Source: a virus. From it: a stretch of 32,399 bases of DNA. Positions 14,477-23,900 of the stretch are shown piece after piece. The notes beneath the pieces were generated by a model, which did not search any database, was not told the DNA's origin, and worked only from the letters and a program-made list of their open reading frames with translations. How positions within the stretch are numbered: position 1 is the first letter of the stretch; the number at the start of each line of letters is the position of its first letter. The stretch lies in the IMG/VR virus record IMGVR_UViG_3300047557_003279, positions 1-32,399 of that record; one strand, 5' to 3'. The translations under genes and the position numbers were made by a program.

Positions 14477-14502
14477 CCCCCACCGGATTTCTCCGGTGAG
14501 GG
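14477..14502 (-). terminator. Strong hairpin after the major capsid gene
   Basis: An eleven-base-pair stem (CCCTCACCGGA with TCCGGTGGGGG, one G-U pair) is closed by a GAAA tetraloop on the minus strand. It begins nine bases after the capsid gene stop codon. No long U-tract follows on the minus strand (GATGTTC), so it may be a partial terminator or a 3' stability hairpin rather than a full stop. On the plus strand it is followed by TTTT. Confidence 0.68.
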
Positions 14503-14511
14503 TTTTACTGC

Positions 14512-15426
14512 TTAGACTCCAGGTGTGCCGTACATAGCACGGGGGTCTGTAAAGCCAACATCGTAACGCTCGGTTGCCTTGTAACGCATGGTGTCGGTTT
14601 CAAAGTCACCTTCCATCGTCTTCTCAAGGCCACGACGCATCATCAGCTTCATGCCTTCCGGAGCGTCGGTCTGCACCCACCATGCGGTGGAGGAAGTCAG
14701 ACGCGACAGAACTGCGGCACCCTCGTCGAGCAAGCCAATTGACTTGATCGGGTTGATGTCGTTGTCTGCCGTACCAGAACGCAGAACTGACTTCAGCAGA
14801 ACTTCAGCTTGGAAGACATTGCCCGGGGCCACCACCAGTTGGCGGGGAACCAGACGGATCTTCTTGCCGTTGTTGTCCACTGCCTGGCGGATCTGAATGA
14901 GCATCTGCTCAAGCGAGGTCTGCGACAGGTTAGCGGGCGTGGTCAGCAGGTTGCTGAATGTACCGTTTACGATCGGGTGCGAAGCGGAGTTCAGCTGAAC
15001 GCCGTCGCCACCGGGGTAAGCGGAGTTGAACGCACGGTTGAGCACATTGGCGGACAGGGTCTCCTTGGTCTCGATCAGGGACTGAGCGAGATGGCGGGCA
15101 TACACCTGACCAATACGGATGTGGTCGCCGTCTTCAACAAGCACTTTGGTCAGTGCGAAGGCCAGGCCATACACACTGTAAACATAGCGCTTGAGGAAGA
15201 GCACACCGCCCTGCTGATAGGTAACCGGAGTTCCATCAGGCAGTTGAGGTGCTGCGCCAAATCCATACAGGACCGGCTCTTCGTGGTAGTTACGGGGGAT
15301 ACCTTGTTGCTCGGTGAAAACACGCGACCACTCGTCGGTACGCTGATCATAGACTCCGTCGAAGCATTCATTGAGGATTGGCTCAACTATGCTTCTAAAG
15401 TCGGTACTGCGCATCGGGGCTGCCAT
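14512..15426 (-). CDS. Major capsid protein (HK97 fold)
   Basis: This 304-residue protein has the strongest start in the window, TAAGGAGG upstream of the ATG, and a strong hairpin after its stop. These fit the most highly expressed virion protein. The sequence reads as an HK97-type capsid protein: an N-terminal helical part (STDFRSIVEPILNECFDGVYDQRTDEW), then RYVYSVYGLAFALTKVLVEDGDHIRIG and RHLAQSLIETKETLSANVLNRAFNS. A central LTTPANLSQTSLEQMLIQIRQAVDNNGKKIRLVPRQLVVAPGN leads to WWVQTDAPEGMKLMMRRGLEKTMEGDFETDTMRYKATERYDVGFTDPRAMYG. The pattern is close to Mu gpT-like and related capsid proteins. Scaffold and portal lie upstream. Confidence 0.88.
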   Translation of the reverse strand: MAAPMRSTDFRSIVEPILNECFDGVYDQRTDEWSRVFTEQQGIPRNYHEEPVLYGFGAAPQLPDGTPVTYQQGGVLFLKRYVYSVYGLAFALTKVLVEDGDHIRIGQVYARHLAQSLIETKETLSANVLNRAFNSAYPGGDGVQLNSASHPIVNGTFSNLLTTPANLSQTSLEQMLIQIRQAVDNNGKKIRLVPRQLVVAPGNVFQAEVLLKSVLRSGTADNDINPIKSIGLLDEGAAVLSRLTSSTAWWVQTDAPEGMKLMMRRGLEKTMEGDFETDTMRYKATERYDVGFTDPRAMYGTPGV

Positions 15427-15439
15427 TTATCTGCCCTCC

Positions 15440-16039
15440 TTAGATTGCGTTGACAGTACCTGCGTACTGCGACTCGCTGATTTGCACTCGTACAATCGTG
15501 TACGCATCTCCCCACGCATTATCTGGGTAGGGGGCTATGTCGATGACACGACACTGTTTGGCGTTACCAGAACCAGCGGCCGAGGTACCAAGGGTAGCCT
15601 GCGACAGACCAGTGGTGGTGGAGCCAGCAGTCGTATTCGTGAGATCAAACTCATCACCGATTGCGGTCTGAGACAGGGAACCATCTACCTGGATCTCATA
15701 AACAATCTGCGGATCTTGATAAAAATAAGCAATCACGGAACCGACTTGGAATGACTCGTTGGCGGGCCAGTAGTTGCTTACACGACGACGACCAGTGGCA
15801 TCGGTCCACTCAACGCCGGCAAAGGCGCCAAGGAACGCATCACCGGTGCCGGCGACTTCGATCCATCCAGAGGTGTTCATCTTGACCGGTTGACCTTTGA
15901 GAATGTTGTTGGCGTAGCCAGCAGAGACATTTCCAGAGGTCGAAACCGCTTGAATTCCGTTTGCAAGAGCGAACGCACGATCCAGACCAGAGGGGTGGAA
16001 CGCGGGGCGCAGTCCAAACGGAGCAGAGGTTGCACTCAT
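15440..16039 (-). CDS. Structural protein next to the capsid gene, probably decoration
   Basis: This is a 199-residue protein with TAAGGAG before its ATG; its stop overlaps the capsid gene's ribosome site. It begins MSATSAPFGLRPAFHPSGLDRAFALANGIQ, a pattern (GLRPAxHPSGLDR) I remember from a phage family encoded beside capsid genes. The middle (ILKGQPVKMNTSGWIEVAGTGDAFLGAFAGVEWTDATGRRRVSNYWPAN) and the end (VYEIQVDGSLSQTAIGDEFDLTNT) are beta-rich. No signal peptide or enzyme motif is seen. Position and strong translation signals suggest an abundant head protein such as a decoration or stabilising protein; an alternative is a head-assembly protein. Confidence 0.75.
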   Translation of the reverse strand: MSATSAPFGLRPAFHPSGLDRAFALANGIQAVSTSGNVSAGYANNILKGQPVKMNTSGWIEVAGTGDAFLGAFAGVEWTDATGRRRVSNYWPANESFQVGSVIAYFYQDPQIVYEIQVDGSLSQTAIGDEFDLTNTTAGSTTTGLSQATLGTSAAGSGNAKQCRVIDIAPYPDNAWGDAYTIVRVQISESQYAGTVNAI

Positions 16040-16072
16040 TTCTTACTCCTTAATGGTTGATAAATCCTCCCC

Positions 16073-16609
16073 TCACTGGAAAACCGGCGCGGGTAGGGGT
16101 TTGTCAATGTCGCCTAGTCCCTCGCCCTCAACCTGTCCAAGTCTACGACCTGAACTGTCTCGTCCGACCTGCTGCTCCGCCTGCACCTTGATCTTGTTTG
16201 CTTCCTCTAAAGGTTGATCGTGGTGGAAGTGGGTCATGATTTCCTGATAAACCTCTTCAGGAATCTTGAATAACAACATTTCGTTACATGCGACATAACC
16301 AATGTGTTCGCCAGACTTTACGCGATAATTCTCGAACCCTTGGATTTCATCGGCGCTAACCGGAACATATCCAAGGCGCAATCGCTTATCGATACTGTCG
16401 TAACTATTAGTGGTTGAAAGCCAACAGACATGCCACCCGGGGATATCGGGGGCCTTTGGCAATGCTTCGGGTGTGAATTCATCCTTCCACATCTTTCGAC
16501 GCTCTTCAGATGACACGAACATATCCTCCGGTGGCCTACGGCTTGCGTCCTCGCTTGCGCGAGTTTCGCGTGATCCGGAAGAAACAGATTTTTTGAGTCG
16601 AGAATCCAT
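16073..16609 (-). CDS. Conserved head-region protein, unknown function
   Basis: A 178-residue protein with AGGAG before the ATG, sitting between scaffold and the decoration-like gene. The first 30 residues are basic and Ser/Arg-rich (LKKSVSSGSRETRASEDASRRPP). The core (PGWHVCWLSTTNSYDSIDKRLRLGYVPVSADEIQGFE, then VKSGEHIGYVACNEMLLFKIPEEVYQEIMTHFHHDQP) matches a conserved family I remember just upstream of capsid genes in environmental phages. The C-terminus is polar and disordered-looking. Its role is unknown; a head-completion or scaffold-associated role is inferred from its place. Confidence 0.75.
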   Translation of the reverse strand: MDSRLKKSVSSGSRETRASEDASRRPPEDMFVSSEERRKMWKDEFTPEALPKAPDIPGWHVCWLSTTNSYDSIDKRLRLGYVPVSADEIQGFENYRVKSGEHIGYVACNEMLLFKIPEEVYQEIMTHFHHDQPLEEANKIKVQAEQQVGRDSSGRRLGQVEGEGLGDIDKPLPAPVFQ

Positions 16610-16611
16610 GT

Positions 16612-17577
16612 TTAGCTCCTATTTTGGCGTGCTTCGCGGGCATATCGAGCAATCATCTTGTTACGCTTGGACTTATCGTCCCAAAAACCTGCGTCTTTCA
16701 TTGCTCGTACTTGTTCTGCGGATAGAGAAAAGGTGTTTTGGCTTGAACCGCCACCGACTTCTCTTTCGCTCCCTGTCACAACGCTCTTAGGACCTCTCTT
16801 TCTTGGAGTCTCGTAAGTGGGCTCAGTATAGGCATCGTTTTCTTCTTCCTGCAACTCTGCCTCAAATCTTGCGTCAAGCTCGTTCCAATAAAGCTGGCTA
16901 GCAGGGTTCCAACCCTCCTTGGCGAGCTGGGCATCAATCCGCTTGGCAAGAAGACTTCGTTCGTCACTGCCATCAGGTTTATACCAAGGGTTCTTTTTCA
17001 TCCAACGGTCGGAGTACCTTTGGACGGCCGGGTCGGAGGTTGGCTCGTAGGATTGAGCTTGTTGCTCGGCCTGCCGCTTGAACCCCTCAAGTTTCGCCAG
17101 TCGATCATTGGCCGACAAAAGGATCTCTTGGGCGCTTACCGCTGCCGCCCCATCAGCCCGCTCGGTGGCCTCTTTTAGGCGGATTTTGGCAAAGCGAAGT
17201 CTTGCTTCCTCGTCCTCAATGGCCTTCCTGATCTTGGCCATTTGGTCTTCTTTGGCGTTTTTCTCAACCATCGCCAGGCGGTTTTGCAGGTCCTGAATCA
17301 GACGGTCTTGGGCGATCAGCCTTTGATCCTTCTCTACCTGGACTTGCTTGATGTACTCCTTTTTGGCCTTGCGACGGGCGCGGCGAGCCTCTCGGACGGC
17401 GTCTGTGTCATCCGGCTGGTCTGCGTCATCGTCTTCTACGGCCTCGGCCTTAACCGGCTCTTTTTGCTCTTCGCCCTCAACCGCAATCAGGCTATCAGGC
17501 ACCTCTACCGTGACGGTGCCGTCTTTCTCTTCGGACACCTTGATGTCCTCAATTTCCTTTTTGGTTTCTTCACTCAT
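16612..17577 (-). CDS. Putative capsid scaffolding protein
   Basis: This 321-residue protein has the hallmarks of a scaffold. It has an acidic, disordered N-terminus (EEQKEPVKAEAVEDDDADQPDDTD). Then comes a long charged coiled coil at about residues 62-175 (REARRARRKAKKEYIKQVQVEKDQRLIAQDRLIQDLQNRLAMVEKN). The C-terminal part (DAGFWDDKSKRNKMIARYAREARQNR) is basic and could bind the capsid shell. It lies between portal and capsid genes, where scaffolds normally are, and no separate head protease gene is visible. The middle (DPAVQRYSDRWMKKNPWYKPDGSDERSLLAKRIDAQLAKEGWNP) is a pattern shared by scaffold-like proteins of environmental phages. The assignment rests on position and character. Confidence 0.75.
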   Translation of the reverse strand: MSEETKKEIEDIKVSEEKDGTVTVEVPDSLIAVEGEEQKEPVKAEAVEDDDADQPDDTDAVREARRARRKAKKEYIKQVQVEKDQRLIAQDRLIQDLQNRLAMVEKNAKEDQMAKIRKAIEDEEARLRFAKIRLKEATERADGAAAVSAQEILLSANDRLAKLEGFKRQAEQQAQSYEPTSDPAVQRYSDRWMKKNPWYKPDGSDERSLLAKRIDAQLAKEGWNPASQLYWNELDARFEAELQEEENDAYTEPTYETPRKRGPKSVVTGSEREVGGGSSQNTFSLSAEQVRAMKDAGFWDDKSKRNKMIARYAREARQNRS

Positions 17578-17586
17578 GGTTTACCC

Positions 17587-18015
17587 CTATACGAAGGCTT
17601 TCATTTCAAGTGGATTGCAAGTGAGCTTGGCAATGACTTCATGGTCGTTAATGACCATAAACAAAGCCGGATCTTCCTCGCCGGGAACTTCAATCTCCCA
17701 ACGATCTCCACCCCACTTGGGAACGCGCAAAAAGTCGCCCACTTCGCACCATGACCCCTCAGGCCACGGCTCCATCGTGTCTCGCTTTTTGAACGCCAAC
17801 GGGCCAATTTCCACGACTTTGGCCACCATGTTGTTCCACTTCTCGGTCTCTTTAGTCTCTTGGACCAAGATAATCCCAGCGCTTGTAGCCTTCTTTTTTG
17901 CGCGACGCAGTTGAACCAAAATGCGGGCGCCAAGAGGTTTTGCACCGGGGTCTACGCTCGGAAATGCCCAAGCCAACTCAGCGTCGCTAAACGCTACCGG
18001 TTCGTTAATCTTCAT
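17587..18015 (-). CDS. GroES-like co-chaperonin (Cpn10 family)
   Basis: A 142-residue protein. Residues 27-60 (PLGARILVQLRRAKKKATSAGIILVQETKETEK) match the first strand and mobile loop of GroES; GIIL at 47-50 lines up with the GroEL-binding tripeptide of GroES (IVL after GG). Then come AKVVEIGPLAF, VGDFLRVPKWGGDRWEI (GroES: VGDxVLF..YxG..) and FMVINDHEVIAKL at 119-131 (GroES: ...E.DILAVI). It is longer than the usual 95-100 residues, with a 26-residue N-terminal extension. T4 encodes gp31, which replaces GroES in capsid folding. The gene sits between portal and scaffold, so assisting head assembly is the natural inference. No GroEL partner is in view. Confidence 0.83.
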   Translation of the reverse strand: MKINEPVAFSDAELAWAFPSVDPGAKPLGARILVQLRRAKKKATSAGIILVQETKETEKWNNMVAKVVEIGPLAFKKRDTMEPWPEGSWCEVGDFLRVPKWGGDRWEIEVPGEEDPALFMVINDHEVIAKLTCNPLEMKAFV

Positions 18016-18187
18016 CGTCTTCCTTTAATAAGCTGTTTAAGATGTCCAGGGACTCTTGAAGTCCTTGGTGTTGTCCGACCAAACGCTGATAAGACTCCCA
18101 GCTCGTTGCCGTACCGCCGGCAAGGGACGCGGCTATTTCAGCCTGCCTAGTCTTAATAGCGCTGATCAGGTCTGCAGTTGTGTTCAT
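18005..18187 (-). CDS. Small helical protein, 60 residues
   Basis: The start overlaps the previous gene's stop in an ATGA junction and the end overlaps the co-chaperonin start by 11 bases. The sequence is helical (TADLISAIKTRQAEIAASLAGG...SWESYQRLVGQHQGLQESLDILNSLLKED) with an acidic end and resembles a two-helix hairpin. Short proteins of this sort are common beside phage portal genes and have no known role. Function cannot be assigned. Confidence 0.7.
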   Translation of the reverse strand: MNTTADLISAIKTRQAEIAASLAGGTATSWESYQRLVGQHQGLQESLDILNSLLKEDDED

Positions 18188-18351
18188 TTTTTCTCAGCTT
18201 GTGCTAGCCCCCCTTTTGGTTCCGATTTGGTATCCGAATTGGTTTTCTGCCCCGTGGGCTTTAGGCTTGTGCCATCAAGAGGCACACCCATAGCCAGGCG
18301 GGCGTGGTAATTGACCATCTCAGACTGCTGCTCTTTGTCGTAATCAGACAT
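18184..18351 (-). CDS. Small unknown protein, 55 residues, coupled to the portal
   Basis: The ATG at 18351 lies eight bases inside the portal gene's end, with AAGGAG six bases upstream. The stop forms an ATGA overlap with the next gene. The product starts MSDYDKEQQSEMVNYHARLAM and becomes polar and Lys-rich at the end. I find no motif. The Shine-Dalgarno site and two overlaps are the reasons for calling it. Confidence 0.66.
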   Translation of the reverse strand: MSDYDKEQQSEMVNYHARLAMGVPLDGTSLKPTGQKTNSDTKSEPKGGLAQAEKK

Positions 18352-20902
18352 TTGAAGCTCCTTTGGTTAGTTCAATGGCGGTCTTATCCCGGTCTAACTT
18401 CAACCGGGCCGCATCACGGGTTAGCCGTGCCGACTCGATGCGTTCCTTCATATCCATATCGCCCATAGCGATCGCATACTTATATTTCTGCTCTTCCATA
18501 GCGAGGTCGTAATCTGCCTGCAGTCTGGCCATCTCGCGCTCAATGTCGGCGGCCATCTCCCGGTCCTTGAGCTGCATCTCGGCCTCATCACGGGCGGCAC
18601 GGCGCTGAGTCTCGGCCATTGAGGTATCCAAGAGCACCTTGGTCTCCGCGGTCATCTGCGGTTGGGGCTTGAACTGCTGGTTGACTTGGATCATCTGCTG
18701 GATGACCGGCAGAATGCCCTGCAAGGTCTGCTCCGTATCCATTTGGATATGTTGCGCTGCCATAGCGTAGAGCTTATCGATGTCCTTGGGATTGGCGACC
18801 ATCGCGTAGTTTTCATGCGGCTGACCACCCAAGGCTTTGTTTACATAACCCTTGGCTCGGTTTAAGTACCAAAGGACGATGTGCTGCTTTACATGCTCCA
18901 TCGCCTTTGCGATGAACTGAGGCGCAATCAGTGGGTTAGCCCCGAATACCGGATCTCGGGCAAAGTCTAGGTGGCTCTGAATATGAGCTAGGTGATCTTG
19001 TTCGGGATAGGCATAAGCCATCTGCCCGATCGACATAGCCACATTCTCATTGGCCGGGTCCATCTTCTCCGGCGGCGGCACATCGGTCATGAGTTCGTTG
19101 ACCCCAGGCACCTTGATCTGCTTTAGAAACCGAGAAATAACCGCCCGGCGGTTAAAAAGGTCTGGATTCTGCTGCATGATGGCCATAACCGCTTGGGTCT
19201 GAGCCATCCGCTGGGTTTCCGAGAAGATATGAGGGTCAGAGACCGGAATGACATCGGTATTGCGCTCAAAATCCTCCCGGCTGATCTCCAAGGCGGCCAC
19301 AACATCGCCTTTTTTCATGTCGTCCATGTACCAGCGGTTGATCCGTCCCAAGATCATCAGGACGCGCCGCTGGCTCTCATGCAGACGGGCATGGATTGAG
19401 GAAAATACTGCCGCTCCCTGCTCAATTAAGGCTTGAGTCGTGCCAACCGGGGTGTTTTGACCCACATCGGCAATCTTTTCCTCGGCCGTTGTCACCACGC
19501 CCTTGGCGGCATTGGTTAGCCACCCCAAAAGCTCCATCAAGACAGGGCTTGGCGGGTTAAACGGCATCGGCATGGCTAGTTTCCGGACATCATCCACCCC
19601 CGGAGCTGCTTCAATCTCCGAGACCTGGGTGATTTCCACCTGTTGGCTCTGCCCAGACACCTTCGCGCCCTTCAGCTTCAAGAGAGTAGCGGCGTTGTTG
19701 ATGTGGGCAGAATCTAGTAGGGCCCGCAGGGAGCCCGTAAGAGCCGCTGCCAAGCCTCCAATGAGGTGTGGGAGGCCAACTGCGTAAGCGCCTCGCCACG
19801 GGATGAATTTGAACTCCACAATCCAGTCCAGCTTGGTCATGGATTCGTCGCCTTCTTCCCAATTTCGGTAAAGACCGACGACTTCGTTCTCCAATTCATC
19901 GACCATCAGGATGTAAGGAGCCATCTCACCCTTGGTGTACTTGTCTTCCTCAATCTCTAGGAAGGCGTAGATGTGATAAACCCGCCGGACACCGTCTTCA
20001 TTCTCGTCCGGCTCCTTACCCTCAACCTTGTAGTTGGCCTTTTCAGGGGCGGTTTCCTCAGGATAGGCCGTTGCCCGGATCAGGCTGATGTCTTTGTAGA
20101 GCCCTGCATTGATCCGGCGCTTGAATTCGTACTGCGTAATGTCTTGGATCTCGGTGACCCGCTGGGCGGTATAGAAATTGCCTGCGGCAAAGGGAAGAAG
20201 TACATTATCGATAGGCAGGAACTCTGCACAGGGGCGTTTTTTTCTGTCGTCGTACCAAAGTTTGATGTATTGAGAGCCTCCGAGGGGCAGCTGAGTCAGC
20301 ATTTGCTCCTCTTCATCCCTGAATTCCTCAATCTGCTCGGTCAACTGCCAGTTCATCCAATCCCGTTTGCGCTCCGCAATGGTGACTTTTTCGTCATCCA
20401 CATCACCGAGGATCTTGATCCGGGTAGGACCATCGGGCGGGAACATCTCCCGGATGGCTCGGGCGGCAAAATCCACGCAAGCCTCAGCCATAACGGGGTG
20501 AACCACCTTGGATGCGCCAGTAAACTGCGCTCCACCAGGGGCGTCATTGCCTAAACCTGTCCTGCGGATGCCCTCTTCGTACTGCTCATCGCGCTTTTTG
20601 CGGCTTTCCTTGTCCTTTTTGATCAGGTCTTGGTACTTCAGGGCCAGTTTCTGCAGGTCGAATGAGTCGATGTCGTCAGTATCGGCAAGGTTTCCGTAGA
20701 AATCCTCGTTATCCATCGGCCCTTTGGTTGGCATTTTGACCACAGCAGAGCCATCAGGAAGCTCTTCAATCTCAGCCTCCACCAGTTCCGGCATTTCTAC
20801 CTGCACATCCCCCTCAGGAGTCTCTGTCATGCCCGTGGCAGGGTCAGGAATCCCCGGAACGAAGCGATTAAATTCAGGGTCAATCGGAAATTCTTCTGCC
20901 AT
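18344..20902 (-). CDS. Portal protein
   Basis: This 852-residue protein starts with AAGGAA eight bases before the ATG. It has an acidic N-terminal arm (residues 1-85), then the portal core from about 90: KYQDLIKKDKESRKKRDEQYEEGIRRTG, ASKVVHPVMAEACVDFAARAIREMFPPDGP, then KLWYDDRKKRPCAEFLPIDNVLLPFAAGN. Around residues 340-420 come KLDWIVEFKFIPWRGAYAVGLPHLIGGLAAALTGSLRALLDSAHINNAATLLKLKG. The last 100 residues are a long charged helix (MAETQRRAARDEAEMQLKDREMAADIEREMARLQADYDLAMEEQKY), which would suit a helical barrel like the P22 portal's. The portal is the dodecameric DNA-entry ring between head and tail. It lies downstream of TerL and the large polyvalent-type gene. The exact family (P22-like versus other long-portal groups) is not certain. 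Confidence 0.9.
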   Translation of the reverse strand: MAEEFPIDPEFNRFVPGIPDPATGMTETPEGDVQVEMPELVEAEIEELPDGSAVVKMPTKGPMDNEDFYGNLADTDDIDSFDLQKLALKYQDLIKKDKESRKKRDEQYEEGIRRTGLGNDAPGGAQFTGASKVVHPVMAEACVDFAARAIREMFPPDGPTRIKILGDVDDEKVTIAERKRDWMNWQLTEQIEEFRDEEEQMLTQLPLGGSQYIKLWYDDRKKRPCAEFLPIDNVLLPFAAGNFYTAQRVTEIQDITQYEFKRRINAGLYKDISLIRATAYPEETAPEKANYKVEGKEPDENEDGVRRVYHIYAFLEIEEDKYTKGEMAPYILMVDELENEVVGLYRNWEEGDESMTKLDWIVEFKFIPWRGAYAVGLPHLIGGLAAALTGSLRALLDSAHINNAATLLKLKGAKVSGQSQQVEITQVSEIEAAPGVDDVRKLAMPMPFNPPSPVLMELLGWLTNAAKGVVTTAEEKIADVGQNTPVGTTQALIEQGAAVFSSIHARLHESQRRVLMILGRINRWYMDDMKKGDVVAALEISREDFERNTDVIPVSDPHIFSETQRMAQTQAVMAIMQQNPDLFNRRAVISRFLKQIKVPGVNELMTDVPPPEKMDPANENVAMSIGQMAYAYPEQDHLAHIQSHLDFARDPVFGANPLIAPQFIAKAMEHVKQHIVLWYLNRAKGYVNKALGGQPHENYAMVANPKDIDKLYAMAAQHIQMDTEQTLQGILPVIQQMIQVNQQFKPQPQMTAETKVLLDTSMAETQRRAARDEAEMQLKDREMAADIEREMARLQADYDLAMEEQKYKYAIAMGDMDMKERIESARLTRDAARLKLDRDKTAIELTKGASNV

Positions 20903-20914
20903 TTTCTCTATTCC

Positions 20915-23900
20915 TTACTTTTTTTGTGCGGCAATTAGCTTTTGAACCAAACCACCGCGGGCCATTTTTCTCATGTGCCATTCTCTGAGTTTGTTGTCCT
21001 TAGTGACCACGCCGCCTTCTTTAAACGACTGACCGATCTTTACATCGGACTTTAGGTCTGCGGGCAAGTCCATGAACCACATTGAGGTCTTGGGTGCTTT
21101 CTTATTCGCTTCTTTTAGAGCCTTCTCAAAGTCATACTCATAGGCAATATATTCGTCTGTTTCGGGGTCTCTGACACCGTAAGCAATTACTCCTTTGCCA
21201 TGTCTATCGTATTCACCAGTATGCAAAAGTTCTACATCGCCTGAAGTAAACTCTTTGATTATGTGTTCCCGCTTCTCAATATTGGCGTTATATTTCTTGC
21301 CGATCCGGTTGATTGAGTCTGGGTAAGTGCGGCCATAGTACTGGCGCATCCCCTCACCACCGATCATCAGGTCATCTCCCGATAGGGTTCCATCAGCATC
21401 TTTGGTGCTCAGAATCTTCTTGGCCACGCTCTTGCCGACATATAACTCAAGGTCTTCGGGCTTCACGGTCTTATCTAAAATTACTGACTGATCCTTTTCA
21501 GCTAACAATTTGATAGAACCGTCCTTATTCTTTTCAAAGGTCAGGCCATCAACATAGGTTCCAAGACTTCCACGGCGGATCTGTTCCTCGGGTCCGACCA
21601 AGGCGATTTGGTCATAGTCGTTGTCTGCGGCGTACTTCATAAGCCGGCGGATAGCTAATTGATACCAATCTTTCTTAAACGGGGCATCAGGAACACCACC
21701 ACCAATCAGCCTTTGAGTTTTTCTCCAATCTTCAAACTCATCATAAAGTTTCTCTTGCCCTTCAGGAGTTGCATCCGTAAATCGTTTATCAAAATCATTT
21801 ATGTAATTTATTTGATCTTGAGTCATCCGATCCTTGTAAAGCATCAGCAATGAGTCAGGATCATCAGCGGGCATTTCATCGCCTTGGCCATAACCCAACT
21901 TTCGGCCTTGTTGATGCCAATCCGATTGAATTTCCTCAATGACCAAAGTCTTCTTGCCGCCCAAAGTCATATCTTGTATACGCATATGAGCAAGAATATT
22001 CTTCTCCGGAAAATGAGAAGATCTGAAAGTCAAATCTATTGAGCCCTCTGGAGACTGACTTTTATTCCAAAGGTCGGTTAATTTTTGTTTTTCTGATGGA
22101 TCTATAAGATCTCTATCAAACCCTTCACCATATTTGGTATTGAGTACTCGAACATATTGATCGTATTGGTTGACCGGCTGATTTGGTAAGGTTAGTACAA
22201 TCTCTTTATAATTTTTCCCACCTGGAAGCATCAAACTTTCCCGCTCATGCTTTGGCTCTTTAAATGTTTGAAGCTTCAATTTCGTTGCTTCATACCAATC
22301 CAAATCCTCCTGCGGGATGTCGTACCAGCCTTTTGATATGGCTCGCTCAAGCTCTCTTAGCTTTTGCCTTTCTTCACGAGATAGGATCGTGCCCCGGACT
22401 GTTTCTTCAATCTCAATCTTGTGGCCATCAAGGTAGTTCTGTACCTCCTCTTTGGTCACCTTATCTTTGGTCTTTAGCCAATCAATGATGCCGGTTCCCT
22501 CAAGCTCACCTGAGCTGGGGTTGGCCTTCATGATGTCGTTGATAAAGTCTTGGCCAGATCCCTCTGTCCGGGTTGTGTTGGCTAGACCCTTCTCTACCGA
22601 TGAATAAAAGCCCAGCTCATTAGCGGGAACCTTTACCTTCTCCTCTTTCGGGGCGGGCTCTTTCGCTTGGCGGGCGATGTTGGCTTGGGCGTACTTTTCC
22701 TTCTGAGTCTTGGAATACTCAGCCTTTTGTCTCTGCTCCGGGGTCAGGTCCTCGCCGGCCTCAAGTTTGGCAATCAGCTGGTTGACTGAGAGTTTCTCAG
22801 GCTTGCCACCAAGATCTATTGCCCCGACAGGTGGGGTGGCCAAGGTCTGCGGTATTGCCTGCACCGCATCCTTAACCGCCTCTGCCCCACGCTTAACCGC
22901 GCTGACCGAGATCGGAATTCCAGCAAACTCACCCAAAGTTTCAAACTGCCCCATCGCAGGGGGAACGCCAAAGCGCTCTAGGTATGGATCAATCTTTGTC
23001 TTAATGTTCTCGGTTGTTGGGAGATAGGTCTCGGCTTCCATGCCACGCAAGAAAGCATCTAATCTGTCCTCACCAGCTTGTGGACTGATGGCTTGGCCGA
23101 TGCCACGACCAATCATCTCAATGTCCCCTGGCGTTCCAACCGTAGCCTGGGCTGCTCCTTTGGCAGCTGACCCTAATGCTCCTAATCCGCTTTTTACCGC
23201 ATACGCTGGGGTCTCAAAGATTTCCCCGACTTGCGGACGCTTACGCCGAACTCCGCGACCCACCAAGATTTCATCAGAGGCACGAACAGAGTCGGGTGCT
23301 TGGCCGGTCTCAAAGAACCCCTCAAACTCAGGGTTGCCGCCGTCCCGCATATGGACAGCGCCGCCTTCTTTAAATCCTTGTTCTAACTCAGTAATTATTG
23401 GCGGGATACCTTCTGGACTTTCTACGAATCCGCCCTCCGCCTTGCCCTCTTTTAACCGTTGCTCGAGCTGGTAACGACTTTCCATCAGCCGATTGAGCCA
23501 CTCATCATCTGCATATTGAATTGGATGCGACAGGGAAAACGAACGATAGTCTCCGGACTCTGGCTTTCCATGTAAGCGTCGAGCGTCAAAGTAGGATTGC
23601 CAAACATCTTTGTAATCCGCTGGCAGGTCTAAACGGCCAGCCACTTGCCCTGCCATTGCAACCGGATAGTCGGACGGAATTAACGGGTTCTCAATAATGC
23701 GCCCCGTGGTGTCAATCTTCGCAATTCGATAGCCTGCCTCATTGGTCGGGACATCCAATAACTCAGGCTCAATGATTGACTTGCGGGTGGCCGCCACATC
23801 CGGAAAACCCATTGACTGAAAGTTTTCCTTACCCATGACCTCAAATAATTTAGTCCGGACGATACCGTTGCTTTTGTCCAAGATCATGGCCTGAGCCTCT

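Noticed and set aside
14809-15754. Long plus-strand frames opposite the capsid gene
   Set aside because: No plus-strand gene, promoter or ribosome site is supported anywhere in the window, and the minus-strand capsid gene explains the codon pattern.
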